From NCBI GenBank assembly GCA_016296575.1, contig JAEDJA010000004.1, forward strand, positions 1 through 64,000: a DNA stretch of 64,000 nt, written 5' to 3'. Both the position numbers and the translations under genes were made by a program. The DNA comes from Treponema sp. (GTDB taxonomy: Bacteria > Spirochaetota > Spirochaetia > Treponematales > Treponemataceae). The notes beneath the pieces were generated by a model, which did not search any database, had not been told where the DNA came from, and was given only the letters and a program-made list of their open reading frames with translations. This document shows, in pieces, positions 18,026-27,882 of this stretch; position 1 is the first letter of the stretch; every line of letters starts with the position of its first letter.

Positions 18026-18628
18026 ATGAAACGCATTTTTACAAAGTCTATTTTTCTTATTTCGTTCTTATTCCTTATTTTTGCATGTAAAACAACTCCC
18101 GTTCCAGAACCAAAAACGGCTTCCATTTACATTTCTGATGAAGGCGTTTTTTCAGCTGATGAGCTGGCAGCTTTTTTCTTGATTCAAAATCCAGATTATC
18201 CTGCAGAAGAAATCCTTGAAATGGCAAGAACCTATATCGTTGAATGTGCCATGGAAGGAATCAATCACGACATTGCATTTGCTCAGATGTGTCTTGAAAC
18301 CGGTTACCTGCGCTTTGGAAATCTTGTTACTCCAGACATGCACAATTATTGCGGCCTTGGAGCCATAGATATCGATCACCGTGGAGAATGCTTTGACACC
18401 ATGGAAGAAGGAGTCAGGGCCCATGTACAGCACCTTCATGCATACGGAACAACTGCTGAAGTTACCCTCAACAATCCACTTATTGACAAACGCTACAAAT
18501 GGGTTAATCCTCGTGGAAAGGCACCTACCTTCTACGAACTGGCCGGAACCTGGGCAGCCGACAAAAATTATGCTGTAAAAATAGAAGCCATACTTCAGAA
18601 AATCAGTCTTGTCCAAAGCGGCAAATGA
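18026..18628 (+). CDS. Glucosaminidase-domain lipoprotein (GH73-like)
   Basis: 200-residue lipoprotein with signal peptide and lipobox LIFAC (Cys21). The rest is a Bax/FlgJ-type glucosaminidase domain: AFAQMCLETGYLRFGN with likely catalytic Glu91, NYCGLGAID, FDTMEEGVRAHVQHLHAYG and a WAADKNYAVKIEAIL ending. It probably cleaves the N-acetylglucosaminyl linkage of peptidoglycan from the periplasmic face. There is no Shine-Dalgarno site, and TATAAT lies 7 nt before the ATG. Its 3' end overlaps the convergent endonuclease-family gene by 34 nt. No flagellar rod gene is adjacent, so a general cell-wall role is as likely as a flagellar one. Confidence 0.9.
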   Translation: MKRIFTKSIFLISFLFLIFACKTTPVPEPKTASIYISDEGVFSADELAAFFLIQNPDYPAEEILEMARTYIVECAMEGINHDIAFAQMCLETGYLRFGNLVTPDMHNYCGLGAIDIDHRGECFDTMEEGVRAHVQHLHAYGTTAEVTLNNPLIDKRYKWVNPRGKAPTFYELAGTWAADKNYAVKIEAILQKISLVQSGK

Positions 18629-19614
18629 TCTGAGTAACCATATCCTGTGTACAATTTAAATGGCACAGGATGTTTTTTTTCATCACACCAAGGATCCTGC
18701 GCAAGTGGATAAAATCCCTCCTGACTTACATCACCATAGGTCATAATGTGGTCGATTCTTTCCCACTGATTTTGGAAAACATAACTACCAATTCCAACAA
18801 AAGGTTTTCCGTCTCCGGTTATCCATGGATTTTCAACAGAACATTCCCATGAATCACCGAAGCCAGAAACCCTAAGCACAACCTGATTGTCGTTCTGAAC
18901 AAAGTCCTCAATATCGCGGTTAAAATCTCCGGCACAAACTGCTCTACATAAACCTTCAATTTTTCTTCCAAGAATATTCTCTTGCCAATCTCGCCAAACT
19001 TCAGTTTCTTCTTCACCACCAGACTTACTCTTCCAATGATTCACAAACACAGTAATGCGTTTTCCTTCAACTTCTAAAATCACCTCCATAAGAGGTCGCA
19101 TTGAAGGTTGTGTTTCACCAGTCCGCACATCTAAATAATGATTTTTCACCGAAAACAATGGATACCTTGAAATCACACCACAGCCTATTGAACTTCCCGG
19201 AGCCTTCGAAAAACAAGCATAGTTCCAGTTATACTTTGGATTCCAAGCCTTTCCAGCCAACTGATTTGAAATATCCTGAATCACCGCTGCATTTTCCATT
19301 TCTTCAAAAACAAAAACATCGGCATCAACACTTTTCATCATCTCAGTAAGTCGTACAAGCCTGCTCACATAAGCATCTTTGTTCCAGTTTTCACTCTTAA
19401 CAAATTCTGTATACTCTGTTCCGTCTTTCACCGAATCAAAAAAAGTCTGCAAATTCCAGGTGCATAAAGTCACACCACGAAGATCATTTTTACTGTCATC
19501 TTCTATCCGTAAGTCCGTTTTACAAGAAACAAATAAAACAACAACACAAAAAACCAATCCTAAAACTCTCTTCCGAAGAAAAAAAGTTTCCAATCCGCAA
19601 GTTATTTTTCTCAT
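18595..19614 (-). CDS. Endonuclease/exonuclease/phosphatase-family lipoprotein
   Basis: 339-residue protein with lipoprotein signal (lipobox LFVSC, Cys31) and a DNase I-like EEP fold. Motifs are LCTWNLQTF, VFVFEEMENA (metal-binding Glu), VFVNHWKSKSGG (His), CAGDFNRDIED (Asp/Asn) and YSDHLPLW (terminal Asp-His). All catalytic positions of the fold are present. Family members include nucleases and phosphoesterases acting on nucleic acids, lipids or inositol phosphates; the substrate cannot be chosen from sequence. Exposure outside the cytoplasm suggests nutrient or DNA processing. Shine-Dalgarno AAGGA lies 9 nt before the ATG. Its 3' end overlaps the glucosaminidase gene by 34 nt. Confidence 0.87.
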   Translation of the reverse strand: MRKITCGLETFFLRKRVLGLVFCVVVLFVSCKTDLRIEDDSKNDLRGVTLCTWNLQTFFDSVKDGTEYTEFVKSENWNKDAYVSRLVRLTEMMKSVDADVFVFEEMENAAVIQDISNQLAGKAWNPKYNWNYACFSKAPGSSIGCGVISRYPLFSVKNHYLDVRTGETQPSMRPLMEVILEVEGKRITVFVNHWKSKSGGEEETEVWRDWQENILGRKIEGLCRAVCAGDFNRDIEDFVQNDNQVVLRVSGFGDSWECSVENPWITGDGKPFVGIGSYVFQNQWERIDHIMTYGDVSQEGFYPLAQDPWCDEKKHPVPFKLYTGYGYSDHLPLWTRLIF

Positions 19615-19749
19615 TCTAAAAGGTCCTTAAAACAAGTAGATTCTGCTTTACTATGTTAATAGGATTGAAAATGAAATTTCGGCAAAAACTTTGAAAAAAA
19701 ATGAGAAAAATATTAAATATTGATTAATTTAAAATGAGGTTATGGAAAA

Positions 19750-21717
19750 CTAGTCCAGCAGGTTCTGAATAAAATCCTGGAGACGCTGAACCTTTTTCTT
19801 TTCCTTATTGAACATTTTTCGGATAAGACCAGCGTAATTTTCACACACCTTATAGCGAACAAGCTCACCTTTGGCAGAAAATTCCTCTTCTGGATGTTCA
19901 AATTTTTCAAGGAACTCAAATGTTGCAATCCGCTCAAAATTCTTGAAACCGTTTTTAGTACAAATAAGACGCTCCATTTCCCGGGTAATCAATTCACGGG
20001 CAAAATCAGAAGCAAGAAGCTTTGCAGTATTTTCAGCATGTGGAATGTTTGCGGCAATTGCTGAAGCTTTTAGCGGATCAATATTTGGAACAACAAGAGC
20101 ACCCAGATTATTTTCATCCTGTCCTACAACTACAGCTTTCTGGATATATTTTGATTCAATCAGTTTTGCTTCAATTGGGAATGGCTCAACATTTTCACCA
20201 TTTTTCAAAACGATTGTATCTTTCTTTCGACCTTTTATCATAAGCTGACCGCGGAAAGTCTGAACAGCAAGATCTCCGGTGTTAAGCCAGCCTTCTTCAT
20301 CAAGAATAGTAGCTGTCAATTCCGGTTGATTATAATAACCTTTCATCACGTTTTCACCGCGAACATAAAGCAGACCTTTTTCACCAGGCTTAACAATCTT
20401 TCCTTCGTCATTAACAAGTTTTACTTCCTCATATGGCAAAGGATTTCCAATCGTACAGAGAACCGGCGCAAATCGGTCACGGAGAGCAACCATTGGAGCA
20501 GTTTCAGTCATACCATAACCTTCAACAATCTGAATTCCTACAGAATTGAAGAAACGGTCAAGCTTTGGAGGAAATCCGCCACCACCAGAAATACCAACAA
20601 TAAATCGGCCACCGAGAATCTCTTTTATTGAGGCAAAGTAAAGTTTGTTTCCAAGAATTCGCAGAGGATATAAAATACCGTAAGGAATCCAAAGCAGCTT
20701 CTGAATTCCACGGAGGATAATCGGAGTATGTTTATAGGTACGGTTCAATCCCTTAATGCAGTCTTTCATACCCTGAGAACCGGAAGAAACACTTTCAAGA
20801 AACTTAAAGAGAATCCAGGAAATTTTGGAAGCTTTCTGAATTTTCTTTGAAATAGTCTGATAAATTGCTTCCCAAACACGTGGAACACAAGGCATCATCT
20901 GAGGACGAACCTTTTTCATATCGGTAAGAAGCACACTTGCAACAGGTTTTGAATAACAAAGTGTACCGGCAAAGTACATCATGTAAAACTCAAAAACACG
21001 TTCGTAAACATGCCACACAGGAAGAATACACATTGCACGGTCGCCACGGTGGAAATCAAGTCGTTCATGAAGGGCTGGAAGCTGCAATAGAAAGTTGTGA
21101 TGAGTAAGCTGAACTCCCTTTGGAGTACCTGTTGTTCCCGATGTAAAAATAATTGTTGCAACATCATCAGGCTGAACTTGTCTCATCATTTCTTCAATCT
21201 TGTCAGGATGTTCATCACGCCATTTTCCGCCTATAATAAGAAGATTTGAATAATGATAAAGCTTCTTCCCCTGAAGATCATATTTTTCCAGATTCTGATT
21301 TTGACTGTCTACAAGAATAATATTTTCAAGATAGGGAAGATCAGGAAGACACTGGCAGATTTTACCAAGAACAAAAGGATTTTCTACACAGACTGTACGA
21401 CAATTAGTAAATCCAAGAATATATGTAAGCTCTCGAACTGTAACATCAGTACCACGGGGAATATCTGCACATCCGATGCTCATTGCACCAAGACTAATGC
21501 TCTGCCATTCCTGACGATCATCACTTATGTGGCCAATATGTTCACCTTTTTTTGTACCAATGGAAACAAGGCCGGCCGCAAAATCAAAAGTCTGATTCAG
21601 AAGCTCAAAATAAGTAGTAGGCTGGAAATTTCCCGAATAATCTTTAGACAACTGTGCTATTGTTTCCGAATAATACAGCCCCTGATGATATAAAAGATGT
21701 GGAAGACTCTGAATCAT
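19750..21717 (-). CDS. Long-chain fatty acid-CoA ligase family (AMP-binding)
   Basis: 655-residue adenylate-forming enzyme. The AMP-binding motif FTSGTTGTPKGV is at 191-202, with VEGYGMTETAP near 400, NTGDLAVQTFRGQLMIKGRKKDTIVLKNGE split over the A8 region and a C-terminal A10-type Lys region. The overall layout matches FadD15/FAA-type ligases that activate long-chain fatty acids as acyl-CoA for phospholipid synthesis from scavenged lipid. Shine-Dalgarno AAGGA lies 8 nt before ATG 21717. No beta-oxidation gene is nearby, consistent with activation of host or environmental fatty acids rather than degradation; that last point is inference. Confidence 0.92.
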   Translation of the reverse strand: MIQSLPHLLYHQGLYYSETIAQLSKDYSGNFQPTTYFELLNQTFDFAAGLVSIGTKKGEHIGHISDDRQEWQSISLGAMSIGCADIPRGTDVTVRELTYILGFTNCRTVCVENPFVLGKICQCLPDLPYLENIILVDSQNQNLEKYDLQGKKLYHYSNLLIIGGKWRDEHPDKIEEMMRQVQPDDVATIIFTSGTTGTPKGVQLTHHNFLLQLPALHERLDFHRGDRAMCILPVWHVYERVFEFYMMYFAGTLCYSKPVASVLLTDMKKVRPQMMPCVPRVWEAIYQTISKKIQKASKISWILFKFLESVSSGSQGMKDCIKGLNRTYKHTPIILRGIQKLLWIPYGILYPLRILGNKLYFASIKEILGGRFIVGISGGGGFPPKLDRFFNSVGIQIVEGYGMTETAPMVALRDRFAPVLCTIGNPLPYEEVKLVNDEGKIVKPGEKGLLYVRGENVMKGYYNQPELTATILDEEGWLNTGDLAVQTFRGQLMIKGRKKDTIVLKNGENVEPFPIEAKLIESKYIQKAVVVGQDENNLGALVVPNIDPLKASAIAANIPHAENTAKLLASDFARELITREMERLICTKNGFKNFERIATFEFLEKFEHPEEEFSAKGELVRYKVCENYAGLIRKMFNKEKKKVQRLQDFIQNLLD

Positions 21718-21919
21718 ACTAAAAATCCTTTTCTCTATTTATAATGACAAAATTACAGAAAATGTCATTTTAACATTATATATGAAACAATAACCTAGAG
21801 CAAGTAGACTATAATAATAAGAAATGTATTTTTAGAAATGCACGTTGACTATTTCACAACACTACCATATTGTGCAATAAAATAGTGATTTAATTCAATT
21901 TTTTTTTACCAAATTATTA

Positions 21920-21925
21920 TATATT
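21920..21925 (+). promoter_or_regulatory. Candidate -10 placing transcription start at the MFS ATG
   Basis: TATATT ends 6 nt before ATG 21932; no convincing -35 and no Shine-Dalgarno site are seen. An alternative promoter, TTGACT (21845-21850) with TATTGT (21868-21873), would give a leader of about 50 nt. Confidence 0.45.
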
Positions 21926-21931
21926 ACAATT

Positions 21932-23125
21932 ATGAATACAACAACTAAACCAAATTACAAGAAAACCTTACGTGCCTGCTATTTAGGCTTTATTACTCAG
22001 GCAATTGCGGCTAATTTTGCTCCTTTGCTTTTTCTTAAACTTCACAACGATTATCAGATTCCACTTGGATTAATTGCCCTTATTCCAACAGCCTTCTTTT
22101 TTACCCAGCTTGTTGTAGATATTTTCTGTGCCAAGTTTGTTGACCGCATTGGCTACCGTGTAAGCATTGTTGCTTCCGAAGCTTTTTCTGTAGTGGGATT
22201 AATTGCCCTGGCTTTTCTTCCAGAGATTTTACCATCTGCTTATGCCGGAATTATGATCAGCGTTGTCCTTTATGCAATTGGAAGCGGTCTGATTGAAGTA
22301 CTTTGTTCTCCAATTGTAGAAGCCTGCCCTTTTGAAAATAAAGAAGCAACCATGAGTCTCCTTCACAGCTTCTACTGCTGGGGCTGGCTTGGGGTAACCT
22401 TAATTTCAACTCTGCTTTTTACAACTTTGGGAATTGATAACTGGAAATACATTGCCTGCTTCTGGGCCATTGTTCCTTTGTATAACATTTACAATTTTGC
22501 CACCTGTCCTATTGAAAAGATTGTTGAAGACGGAAAAGGCATGACAATTCTCCAGCTTTTTAAATCCCCACTTTTTTGGGTGGCAGTTGTGCTGATGGTT
22601 TGTTCCGGCGCATCTGAACTTTCTATGGCACAGTGGGCATCGGCTTTTGTTGAATCTGGCCTTGGATTTAGTAAAACTGTCTGCGATCTGGCAGGTCCTT
22701 GTCTGTTTGCAGTTACCATGGGAATTTGCCGCGTGTTCTACGGAAAATTTGGCGAAAAAGTTGATTTAATGAAGTTCATGATTGGCTCTGGTGTGCTTTG
22801 TCTTGTCTGCTACATAATGGCATCCCTTTCACATAATCCCATTGTTGCTTTGCTTGGATGTATTATGTGCGGTTTTTCAGTTGGCATTATGTGGCCTGGA
22901 ACTTTGAGCATTTCTTCAAAAAAGATTCCAACAGGTGGAACTGCAATGTTCGCTCTTTTAGCAATGGCAGGAGACTTAGGCGGTTCAATCGGACCTAGTA
23001 CAGTAGGAATGATTTCTCAGAAAGCCGGCGACAATCTTCAGTACGGACTTTTTTTTGGCGGAATCTTCCCTGTAGTTCTGATAATATTCCTTGTCATTCT
23101 TAAATACATGAAAAAAGAAGAATAG
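21932..23125 (+). CDS. Major facilitator superfamily transporter
   Basis: 397-residue inner-membrane protein with about twelve hydrophobic segments and the MFS motif between TM2 and TM3 (CAKFVDRIGYRVSIVASE). The C-terminal half repeats the pattern (FYGKFGEKVDLMKFM). Sequences such as IVEACPFENKEATMSLLHSFYCWG and SISSKKIPTGGTAMFALLAMAGDLGG recall the sugar-transporting FucP/TsgA-like branch, so a sugar or small metabolite is likely, but the substrate is not evident. It begins 206 nt after the divergent acyl-CoA ligase start and lacks a Shine-Dalgarno site. The radical SAM gene follows after 40 nt with its own -10 element. Confidence 0.88.
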   Translation: MNTTTKPNYKKTLRACYLGFITQAIAANFAPLLFLKLHNDYQIPLGLIALIPTAFFFTQLVVDIFCAKFVDRIGYRVSIVASEAFSVVGLIALAFLPEILPSAYAGIMISVVLYAIGSGLIEVLCSPIVEACPFENKEATMSLLHSFYCWGWLGVTLISTLLFTTLGIDNWKYIACFWAIVPLYNIYNFATCPIEKIVEDGKGMTILQLFKSPLFWVAVVLMVCSGASELSMAQWASAFVESGLGFSKTVCDLAGPCLFAVTMGICRVFYGKFGEKVDLMKFMIGSGVLCLVCYIMASLSHNPIVALLGCIMCGFSVGIMWPGTLSISSKKIPTGGTAMFALLAMAGDLGGSIGPSTVGMISQKAGDNLQYGLFFGGIFPVVLIIFLVILKYMKKEE

Positions 23126-23153
23126 TTTTCTTTTTACCTGTTTCCAATTATGC

Positions 23154-23159
23154 TACAAT
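23154..23159 (+). promoter_or_regulatory. -10 element placing transcription start at the radical SAM ATG
   Basis: TACAAT ends 6 nt before ATG 23166. A -35-like TTTACC is at 23133-23138, but the 15-nt spacer is short. No Shine-Dalgarno site is present. Confidence 0.5.
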
Positions 23160-23165
23160 GTTAAT

Positions 23166-24824
23166 ATGAAAATATTACTTGTAGCTATAAACGCTTCTTA
23201 CAGTCATACAAATCTTGCTGTACGTTCCATTAAATATTTTATTGAAGAACATTACTCCGCCCCGGATTTTTCAATTGACTTTAAGGAGTTTACAATCAAT
23301 CAGCCGGTTGGAGATATTCTACGTGGCATTTCAGAAACTAAAGCTGATGCAGTTTTATTTTCAACTTATATCTGGAATGCCGAGGTTGTTTGTAAAATAA
23401 TTCCAGATATAAAAAAAATCCTTCCAAATTCCAAAATTGGTGCAGGTGGTCCTGAATTTGGTTACTGGCCGGAAGGTTATCTTAATAAAAATCCAGACTT
23501 AGATTTTATAATAGTGGGCGAAGGGGAAGTTACTTCTTTAGAGTTAATTAAAAATAATCTTAATCCAAAAATACCTGGCATTTACTATCGTGAAGATGAA
23601 AAAATCTTTTTTGGCGGTATACGGGAGCCTCTTTGCGATTTGAGTGAACTTCCGTTTGCTTACCCTGACCTTTCAGATCCCGATAACAGACTTTACTATT
23701 ACGAATCCAACCGAGGCTGTCCTTTTTCCTGCTCTTACTGTATGTCTTCATTGGACCGAAAAGTTCGATTTATGCCTTTAGAACGAGTTTATTCTGATTT
23801 GCAGCGTTTTCTTGACGCTAATGTTCGCATTGTAAAATTCGTAGACCGCACTTTTAATCTGAACGAAGAACGTTATCTTAAAATCTGGGAATATATTCTT
23901 GCCCATCACAATGGAAAAACAATGTTTCATTTTGAAATTGAAGCAGAATATCTTACCCCAAAAGCATTGGAATTACTGCAGAAAGTACCTGCCCATGTTA
24001 TGCAATTTGAAATTGGTGTTCAATCAAGCAATGCCGAAACCCTAAAAGCAATTAGTCGCTCTCCAAATGTTGCGGCTTTGGCAGAAATTGTTCGCCATAT
24101 TCCTAGAACAATTCACCAGCATCTGGATTTAATTGCAGGTCTTCCTTACGAAGATTTGCACACTTTTGGTAAATCCTTTGATTTTGTAATGGACCTTCGC
24201 CCAGATGCACTGCAGTTAGGATTTCTTAAAGTTCTCCACGGTACAAAAATGGAAGAATACGCCAAGGAAAACGGCTGGAAGTGGATGGAAAATCCTGCCT
24301 ACGAAACCTTCTCTACCCCATATATGTCTTACGAAGATATGAACTACCTTAAAGATGTTGAAACCGCAGTGGATGCTTACTACAACAGTGGCCATTTTGG
24401 AAGAACCATGAAATACATTCTTGGAAAGGTAAGCCCCTGGACTTTCTTTTGCAATGTAGTTGATGAGGGGCGAAAGGAAGGAGCCTTTGAAAATCTTCAC
24501 CGGGAACAGTTCTGGTTTGAATTCCTTGCAAAACTGATTGCAAATACTTCCCTTTTTGATGGCAAGGTGGCCTACGAGCTTCTTCGCTACGATTTTGTAA
24601 GCCAGGGCAAAAAAGGAAACTTTCCAGACTGGTATACTCATTATTACACCAAGGAAGAGCATCGGCGGCTTTTGATGGAAAACGGTGGAATTACCAATTC
24701 CCGCCTGGACTATGCAAATTCGGAGTATGAAGAATTCTTGCTGGATCCTGCTTCAAATGATTTTGAACTTTTTGCCGACGGAATGAGGCGTCCTGTTCTA
24801 ATCAGATATAGCCGCCATTCCTAA
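23166..24824 (+). CDS. B12-binding-domain radical SAM protein (DUF4080 type)
   Basis: 552-residue protein with an N-terminal cobalamin-binding-like Rossmann domain (about 1-140; KILLVAINASYSHTNLAVRS, GAGGPEFGYWPE, FIIVGEGE). A radical SAM core has the 4Fe-4S motif C185-x3-C189-x2-C192 in SNRGCPFSCSYCMSS, and a C-terminal DUF4080-like domain lies from about 370. The FEIGVQSSNAETLKAISR and HLDLIAGLPYED motifs are typical of the core. Reactions in this group are mostly uncharacterised (methylation or rearrangement), so no substrate is assigned. There is no ribosome-binding site; TACAAT lies 6 nt before the ATG. The next gene is convergent. Confidence 0.9.
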   Translation: MKILLVAINASYSHTNLAVRSIKYFIEEHYSAPDFSIDFKEFTINQPVGDILRGISETKADAVLFSTYIWNAEVVCKIIPDIKKILPNSKIGAGGPEFGYWPEGYLNKNPDLDFIIVGEGEVTSLELIKNNLNPKIPGIYYREDEKIFFGGIREPLCDLSELPFAYPDLSDPDNRLYYYESNRGCPFSCSYCMSSLDRKVRFMPLERVYSDLQRFLDANVRIVKFVDRTFNLNEERYLKIWEYILAHHNGKTMFHFEIEAEYLTPKALELLQKVPAHVMQFEIGVQSSNAETLKAISRSPNVAALAEIVRHIPRTIHQHLDLIAGLPYEDLHTFGKSFDFVMDLRPDALQLGFLKVLHGTKMEEYAKENGWKWMENPAYETFSTPYMSYEDMNYLKDVETAVDAYYNSGHFGRTMKYILGKVSPWTFFCNVVDEGRKEGAFENLHREQFWFEFLAKLIANTSLFDGKVAYELLRYDFVSQGKKGNFPDWYTHYYTKEEHRRLLMENGGITNSRLDYANSEYEEFLLDPASNDFELFADGMRRPVLIRYSRHS

Positions 24825-24855
24825 GTAATCTGCTGGTATTTAAAAGCCGCAACCT

Positions 24856-25527
24856 TTATTTAGTCATCAGCATTGTTTTTGAATCAAGCTTTACGGAACC
24901 TTCAGCCAGTTCTCCGTTTGATTTAAGAATATTCAGCATAAGGTTTGATCCGTTTGATGCAACATGAGCTACTGTAGCAAACAAAGAAAGTTTTTCTTTT
25001 GGCAGTTGTGCTTCAAGTTCGGCAGCTTCATTTGTATAGCTGAACCAGGCTGTAAGTTTTTCTGCACTTACATAAGAAGCAAAAGTATCCAAATCTTCTT
25101 TTGATGTGTCACCAAGGAAAAGACCGTCAACAACAATTGTTCCAATCTTGATTCCACCTTCCTTAAGTGATTTCAATGTATTTACAACCTTTGGAAGAGT
25201 AAAGCTTTCCTGGTTAAAGTTCAGGATTGTTCTTCCCCGAACAATATCATCTGCCACTTCTTCAAGATCAATGTGCTTTTTCTTTGCAACTTCAGAAAGA
25301 ACACTGTCATACCAGGCAATTACATTTGATGAACGCTGGTCAAAAGAAACATGAATCAAACCTTTATCTTTAATAAGACTGTCAATTCCAAACTGAACAA
25401 GAATGGAAGTTTTACCAAGACCTTTTTTTGAAGTAACAAGGCCCATTTCACCTGTTTTGAGTTCACCGTTTGCGGCTGTTTCAAAAATCCTTACAGGACT
25501 AAAATCTATCAAATCTGATTTCTGCAT
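24856..25527 (-). CDS. P-loop ATPase of KaiC/RecA-like type, unknown role
   Basis: 223-residue cytoplasmic protein. A P-loop, TSKKGLGKTSILVQFG, lies near residues 32-47, and a Walker B-like strand ending in Asp (IGTIVVDGLFL) near 130. LIHVSFDQRSSNVIAWY and LTAWFSYTNEA fit a minimal RecA/KaiC core. There is no DNA-binding or second ATPase domain. Two start codons exist; GAGG lies 8 nt before ATG 25527 but only 2 nt before ATG 25533, so 25527 is chosen. It lies downstream of fusA but beyond a terminator, with its own leader. I do not recognise a characterised homologue; KaiC-like regulation or chromosome handling are guesses. Confidence 0.75.
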   Translation of the reverse strand: MQKSDLIDFSPVRIFETAANGELKTGEMGLVTSKKGLGKTSILVQFGIDSLIKDKGLIHVSFDQRSSNVIAWYDSVLSEVAKKKHIDLEEVADDIVRGRTILNFNQESFTLPKVVNTLKSLKEGGIKIGTIVVDGLFLGDTSKEDLDTFASYVSAEKLTAWFSYTNEAAELEAQLPKEKLSLFATVAHVASNGSNLMLNILKSNGELAEGSVKLDSKTMLMTK

Positions 25528-25623
25528 ATTCATTACCTCGCTTTAAATTTATTATGTATATTTAAATATAACTCCAAAATCTCCAAATGTCTAATAAAAT
25601 TTCGTTGTAAATTCCAGTTAAGC

Positions 25624-25656
25624 AAAAAAAATCCCCCACTTTTATAAAGCAGGGGA
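25624..25656 (-). terminator. Terminator of fusA
   Basis: On the minus strand a G/C-rich hairpin (TCCCCTGC, loop, GTGGGGGA; 25656-25632) is followed by eight T (25631-25624). It begins 22 nt after the fusA stop. Confidence 0.9.
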
Positions 25657-25678
25657 CCTTTTCAAAGATTAAGCAAAA

Positions 25679-27775
25679 TTACTTGTTGCGTTTTGCCAAT
25701 TCTTCTTTGTATTTTTTCTGGAGTTCTTCAGATACGTTGTTTGGAACTTTTCCGTATTTTTCGAATTCCATTGTGAATTCACCTTTACCCTGAGTTGAAG
25801 AACGGAGGATAGTAGAGAATCCGAACATTTCAGAAAGTGGAACTTCTGAGTTTACTGTTGTTGTTCCGTTTTCATCAGATGAATCAACAATCTGACCACG
25901 GCGCTGGTTGATAAGACCAAATACAGTACCAGAGAATTCAGAAGGAGCTGCAATCTGAACTTTCATGATTGGTTCAAGAATAACTGGTTTAGCTTTTGCA
26001 TAACCTTCGCGGAAAGCACCGATAGCGGCTGTCTGGAAGGCGATATCTGAAGAGTCAACTGGGTGATACTGACCATCATTGATTTCACATTTAACACCAA
26101 CGATAGGAGCACCAATCAAAGAACCTTCTTTAATAGCTTTCTGGAAACCTTTATCACAAGATGGGATGTATTCGTTAGGAATTGCACCACCTTTGATAGA
26201 GTCTACAAATTCGTAATCTTTGTCTGTAATTGGTTCCATGAAACCAGCTACACGACCGTACTGACCAGAACCACCAGTCTGTTTTTTGTGTGTAAAGTTG
26301 AAGTCAGCGTGAGTTGTGATTGATTCACGGTATGCAACCTGTGGAGCACCTGTTACAACTTCACATTTGTATTCACGGCGCATACGTTCAACGTAAACGT
26401 CAAGATGAAGTTCACCCATTCCTTTGATGATTGTTTCGTTAGATTCTGGGTCTGTGTAAACACGGAATGTTGGGTCTTCTTTTGTAAAGCGGTTAAGAGC
26501 TTTAGACATCTGCATAGCAGCCTGTTTATCTTTTGGAGTAATTGAGTAAGAAATAACAGGTTCTGGAACGTACATAGATGCCATTGAGTAGTTAACGCCT
26601 CCGTCAACGAATGTATCACCAGAAGCACAGTCAACACCGAACAGAGCTACGATATCACCTGGTACACCTTCGTTGATATCTTCCATTGCTGCAGCATTCA
26701 TACGTACAAGGCGTCCAACCTTGAACTTCTTCTTTGTACGTGTATTGTAGAGTTCTTCACCCTTCTTGATTTTTCCCTGATAGATACGTGTGTAAGTAAG
26801 CTGACCGTACTGTCCGTCATCAAGTTTGAATCCGAGAGCAACACAAGGAAGTCCTTCACGACATTCCAGTTTAACTTCTGCTTCATTGTTGTCCAGGTCA
26901 AGAGCAACGTTTTCAACTTCATCTGGAGCTGGGAGGTAGCGTACAACACCGTCAAGCAGTGGCTGAATACCTTTGTTTACGTGAGCTGAACCACAGAATA
27001 CACCTACGAACTGTTCTGAAAGTGTTCCTTTGCGGATAGCTGCGATAAGTTTTTCTTCGTTTACACCTTCGTATCCGTTTTCCATGATATCTTCCATCAA
27101 AGAATCATCGAACATAGAAGCTGCATCACAAAGTTCTTCACGGTATTTTGCTGCATCATCAACCATATTTGCTGGGATTTCTGCATAGCGGAGGTTTTCA
27201 CCATTTGCACCGTCGAAGTAGATGGCTTTCATACCAACCAGGTCAACAACACCTTCAAGCTTGTCTTCAAGACCGATTGGAAGTTCCATCATGTAAGCAT
27301 TCAAACCAAGTTTTTCACGGATCTGCATGCGTACGCGAAGTGGGTTAGCACCCTGGCGGTCACATTTGTTTACGAATGCGATACGAGGTACATGGTAACG
27401 TTTGAGCTGGCGGTCTACAGTAATAGACTGAGACTGAACACCGGCAACGGCACAAAGAATCATGATAGCACCGTCGAGAACGCGAAGTGAGCGTTCAACT
27501 TCTACAGTAAAGTCTACGTGGCCCGGTGTATCGATAACATTGATTGTGTAATCTTTCCACTGAACCTGTGTTGCTGCTGACTGAATTGTGATACCACGTT
27601 CACGTTCCAGTTCCATTGAGTCCATAACAGCACCAACTCCGTCCTTACCGCGAACTTCGTGAATCTGGTGAATTTTGTTACAGTAGAACAGAATGCGTTC
27701 TGTAGTTGTTGTCTTACCAGAGTCAATGTGGGCACTGATACCGATATTTCTCATTTTAGAAATATCAAAAGCCAT
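25679..27775 (-). CDS. fusA: Elongation factor G, spirochaete EF-G1 / mitochondrial-like type
   Basis: 698-residue translational GTPase that drives ribosomal translocation. G1 is [16 protein letters not shown]2 [10 protein letters not shown]3 DTPGHVDF, G4 NKCD and domain [12 protein letters not shown]. The sequence has the DSGKT P-loop (bacterial EF-G usually DAGKT), [19 protein letters not shown] and [13 protein letters not shown]. These segments are shared with mitochondrial EF-G1 and with the spirochaete spdEFG1 group, in which translocation and ribosome recycling are split between two EF-Gs. A second, recycling EF-G is therefore expected elsewhere. Shine-Dalgarno AGAGG precedes ATG 27775, a good promoter lies upstream and a terminator downstream: a single-gene unit apart from the usual str operon. 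Confidence 0.96.
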   Translation of the reverse strand: MAFDISKMRNIGISAHIDSGKTTTTERILFYCNKIHQIHEVRGKDGVGAVMDSMELERERGITIQSAATQVQWKDYTINVIDTPGHVDFTVEVERSLRVLDGAIMILCAVAGVQSQSITVDRQLKRYHVPRIAFVNKCDRQGANPLRVRMQIREKLGLNAYMMELPIGLEDKLEGVVDLVGMKAIYFDGANGENLRYAEIPANMVDDAAKYREELCDAASMFDDSLMEDIMENGYEGVNEEKLIAAIRKGTLSEQFVGVFCGSAHVNKGIQPLLDGVVRYLPAPDEVENVALDLDNNEAEVKLECREGLPCVALGFKLDDGQYGQLTYTRIYQGKIKKGEELYNTRTKKKFKVGRLVRMNAAAMEDINEGVPGDIVALFGVDCASGDTFVDGGVNYSMASMYVPEPVISYSITPKDKQAAMQMSKALNRFTKEDPTFRVYTDPESNETIIKGMGELHLDVYVERMRREYKCEVVTGAPQVAYRESITTHADFNFTHKKQTGGSGQYGRVAGFMEPITDKDYEFVDSIKGGAIPNEYIPSCDKGFQKAIKEGSLIGAPIVGVKCEINDGQYHPVDSSDIAFQTAAIGAFREGYAKAKPVILEPIMKVQIAAPSEFSGTVFGLINQRRGQIVDSSDENGTTTVNSEVPLSEMFGFSTILRSSTQGKGEFTMEFEKYGKVPNNVSEELQKKYKEELAKRNK

Positions 27776-27819
27776 ATTATTACCTCTTTAAAAATAAATT
27801 TTCAAATAATGAGTATTTC

Positions 27820-27848
27820 ATTTTAGTAAAATTAGAGGAAAGATTCAA
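27820..27848 (-). promoter_or_regulatory. fusA promoter
   Basis: Minus strand TTGAAT (27848-27843), 17-nt spacer, TAAAAT (27825-27820). Predicted start near 27813 leaves a leader of about 38 nt. Confidence 0.78.
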
Positions 27849-27882
27849 TACCTAAAAATAACAGAGAAGTTTGCACAAGGTG

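Noticed and set aside
18152..18616. 154-residue minus-strand open frame
   Set aside because: Antisense to the glucosaminidase gene, whose catalytic motifs are clear.
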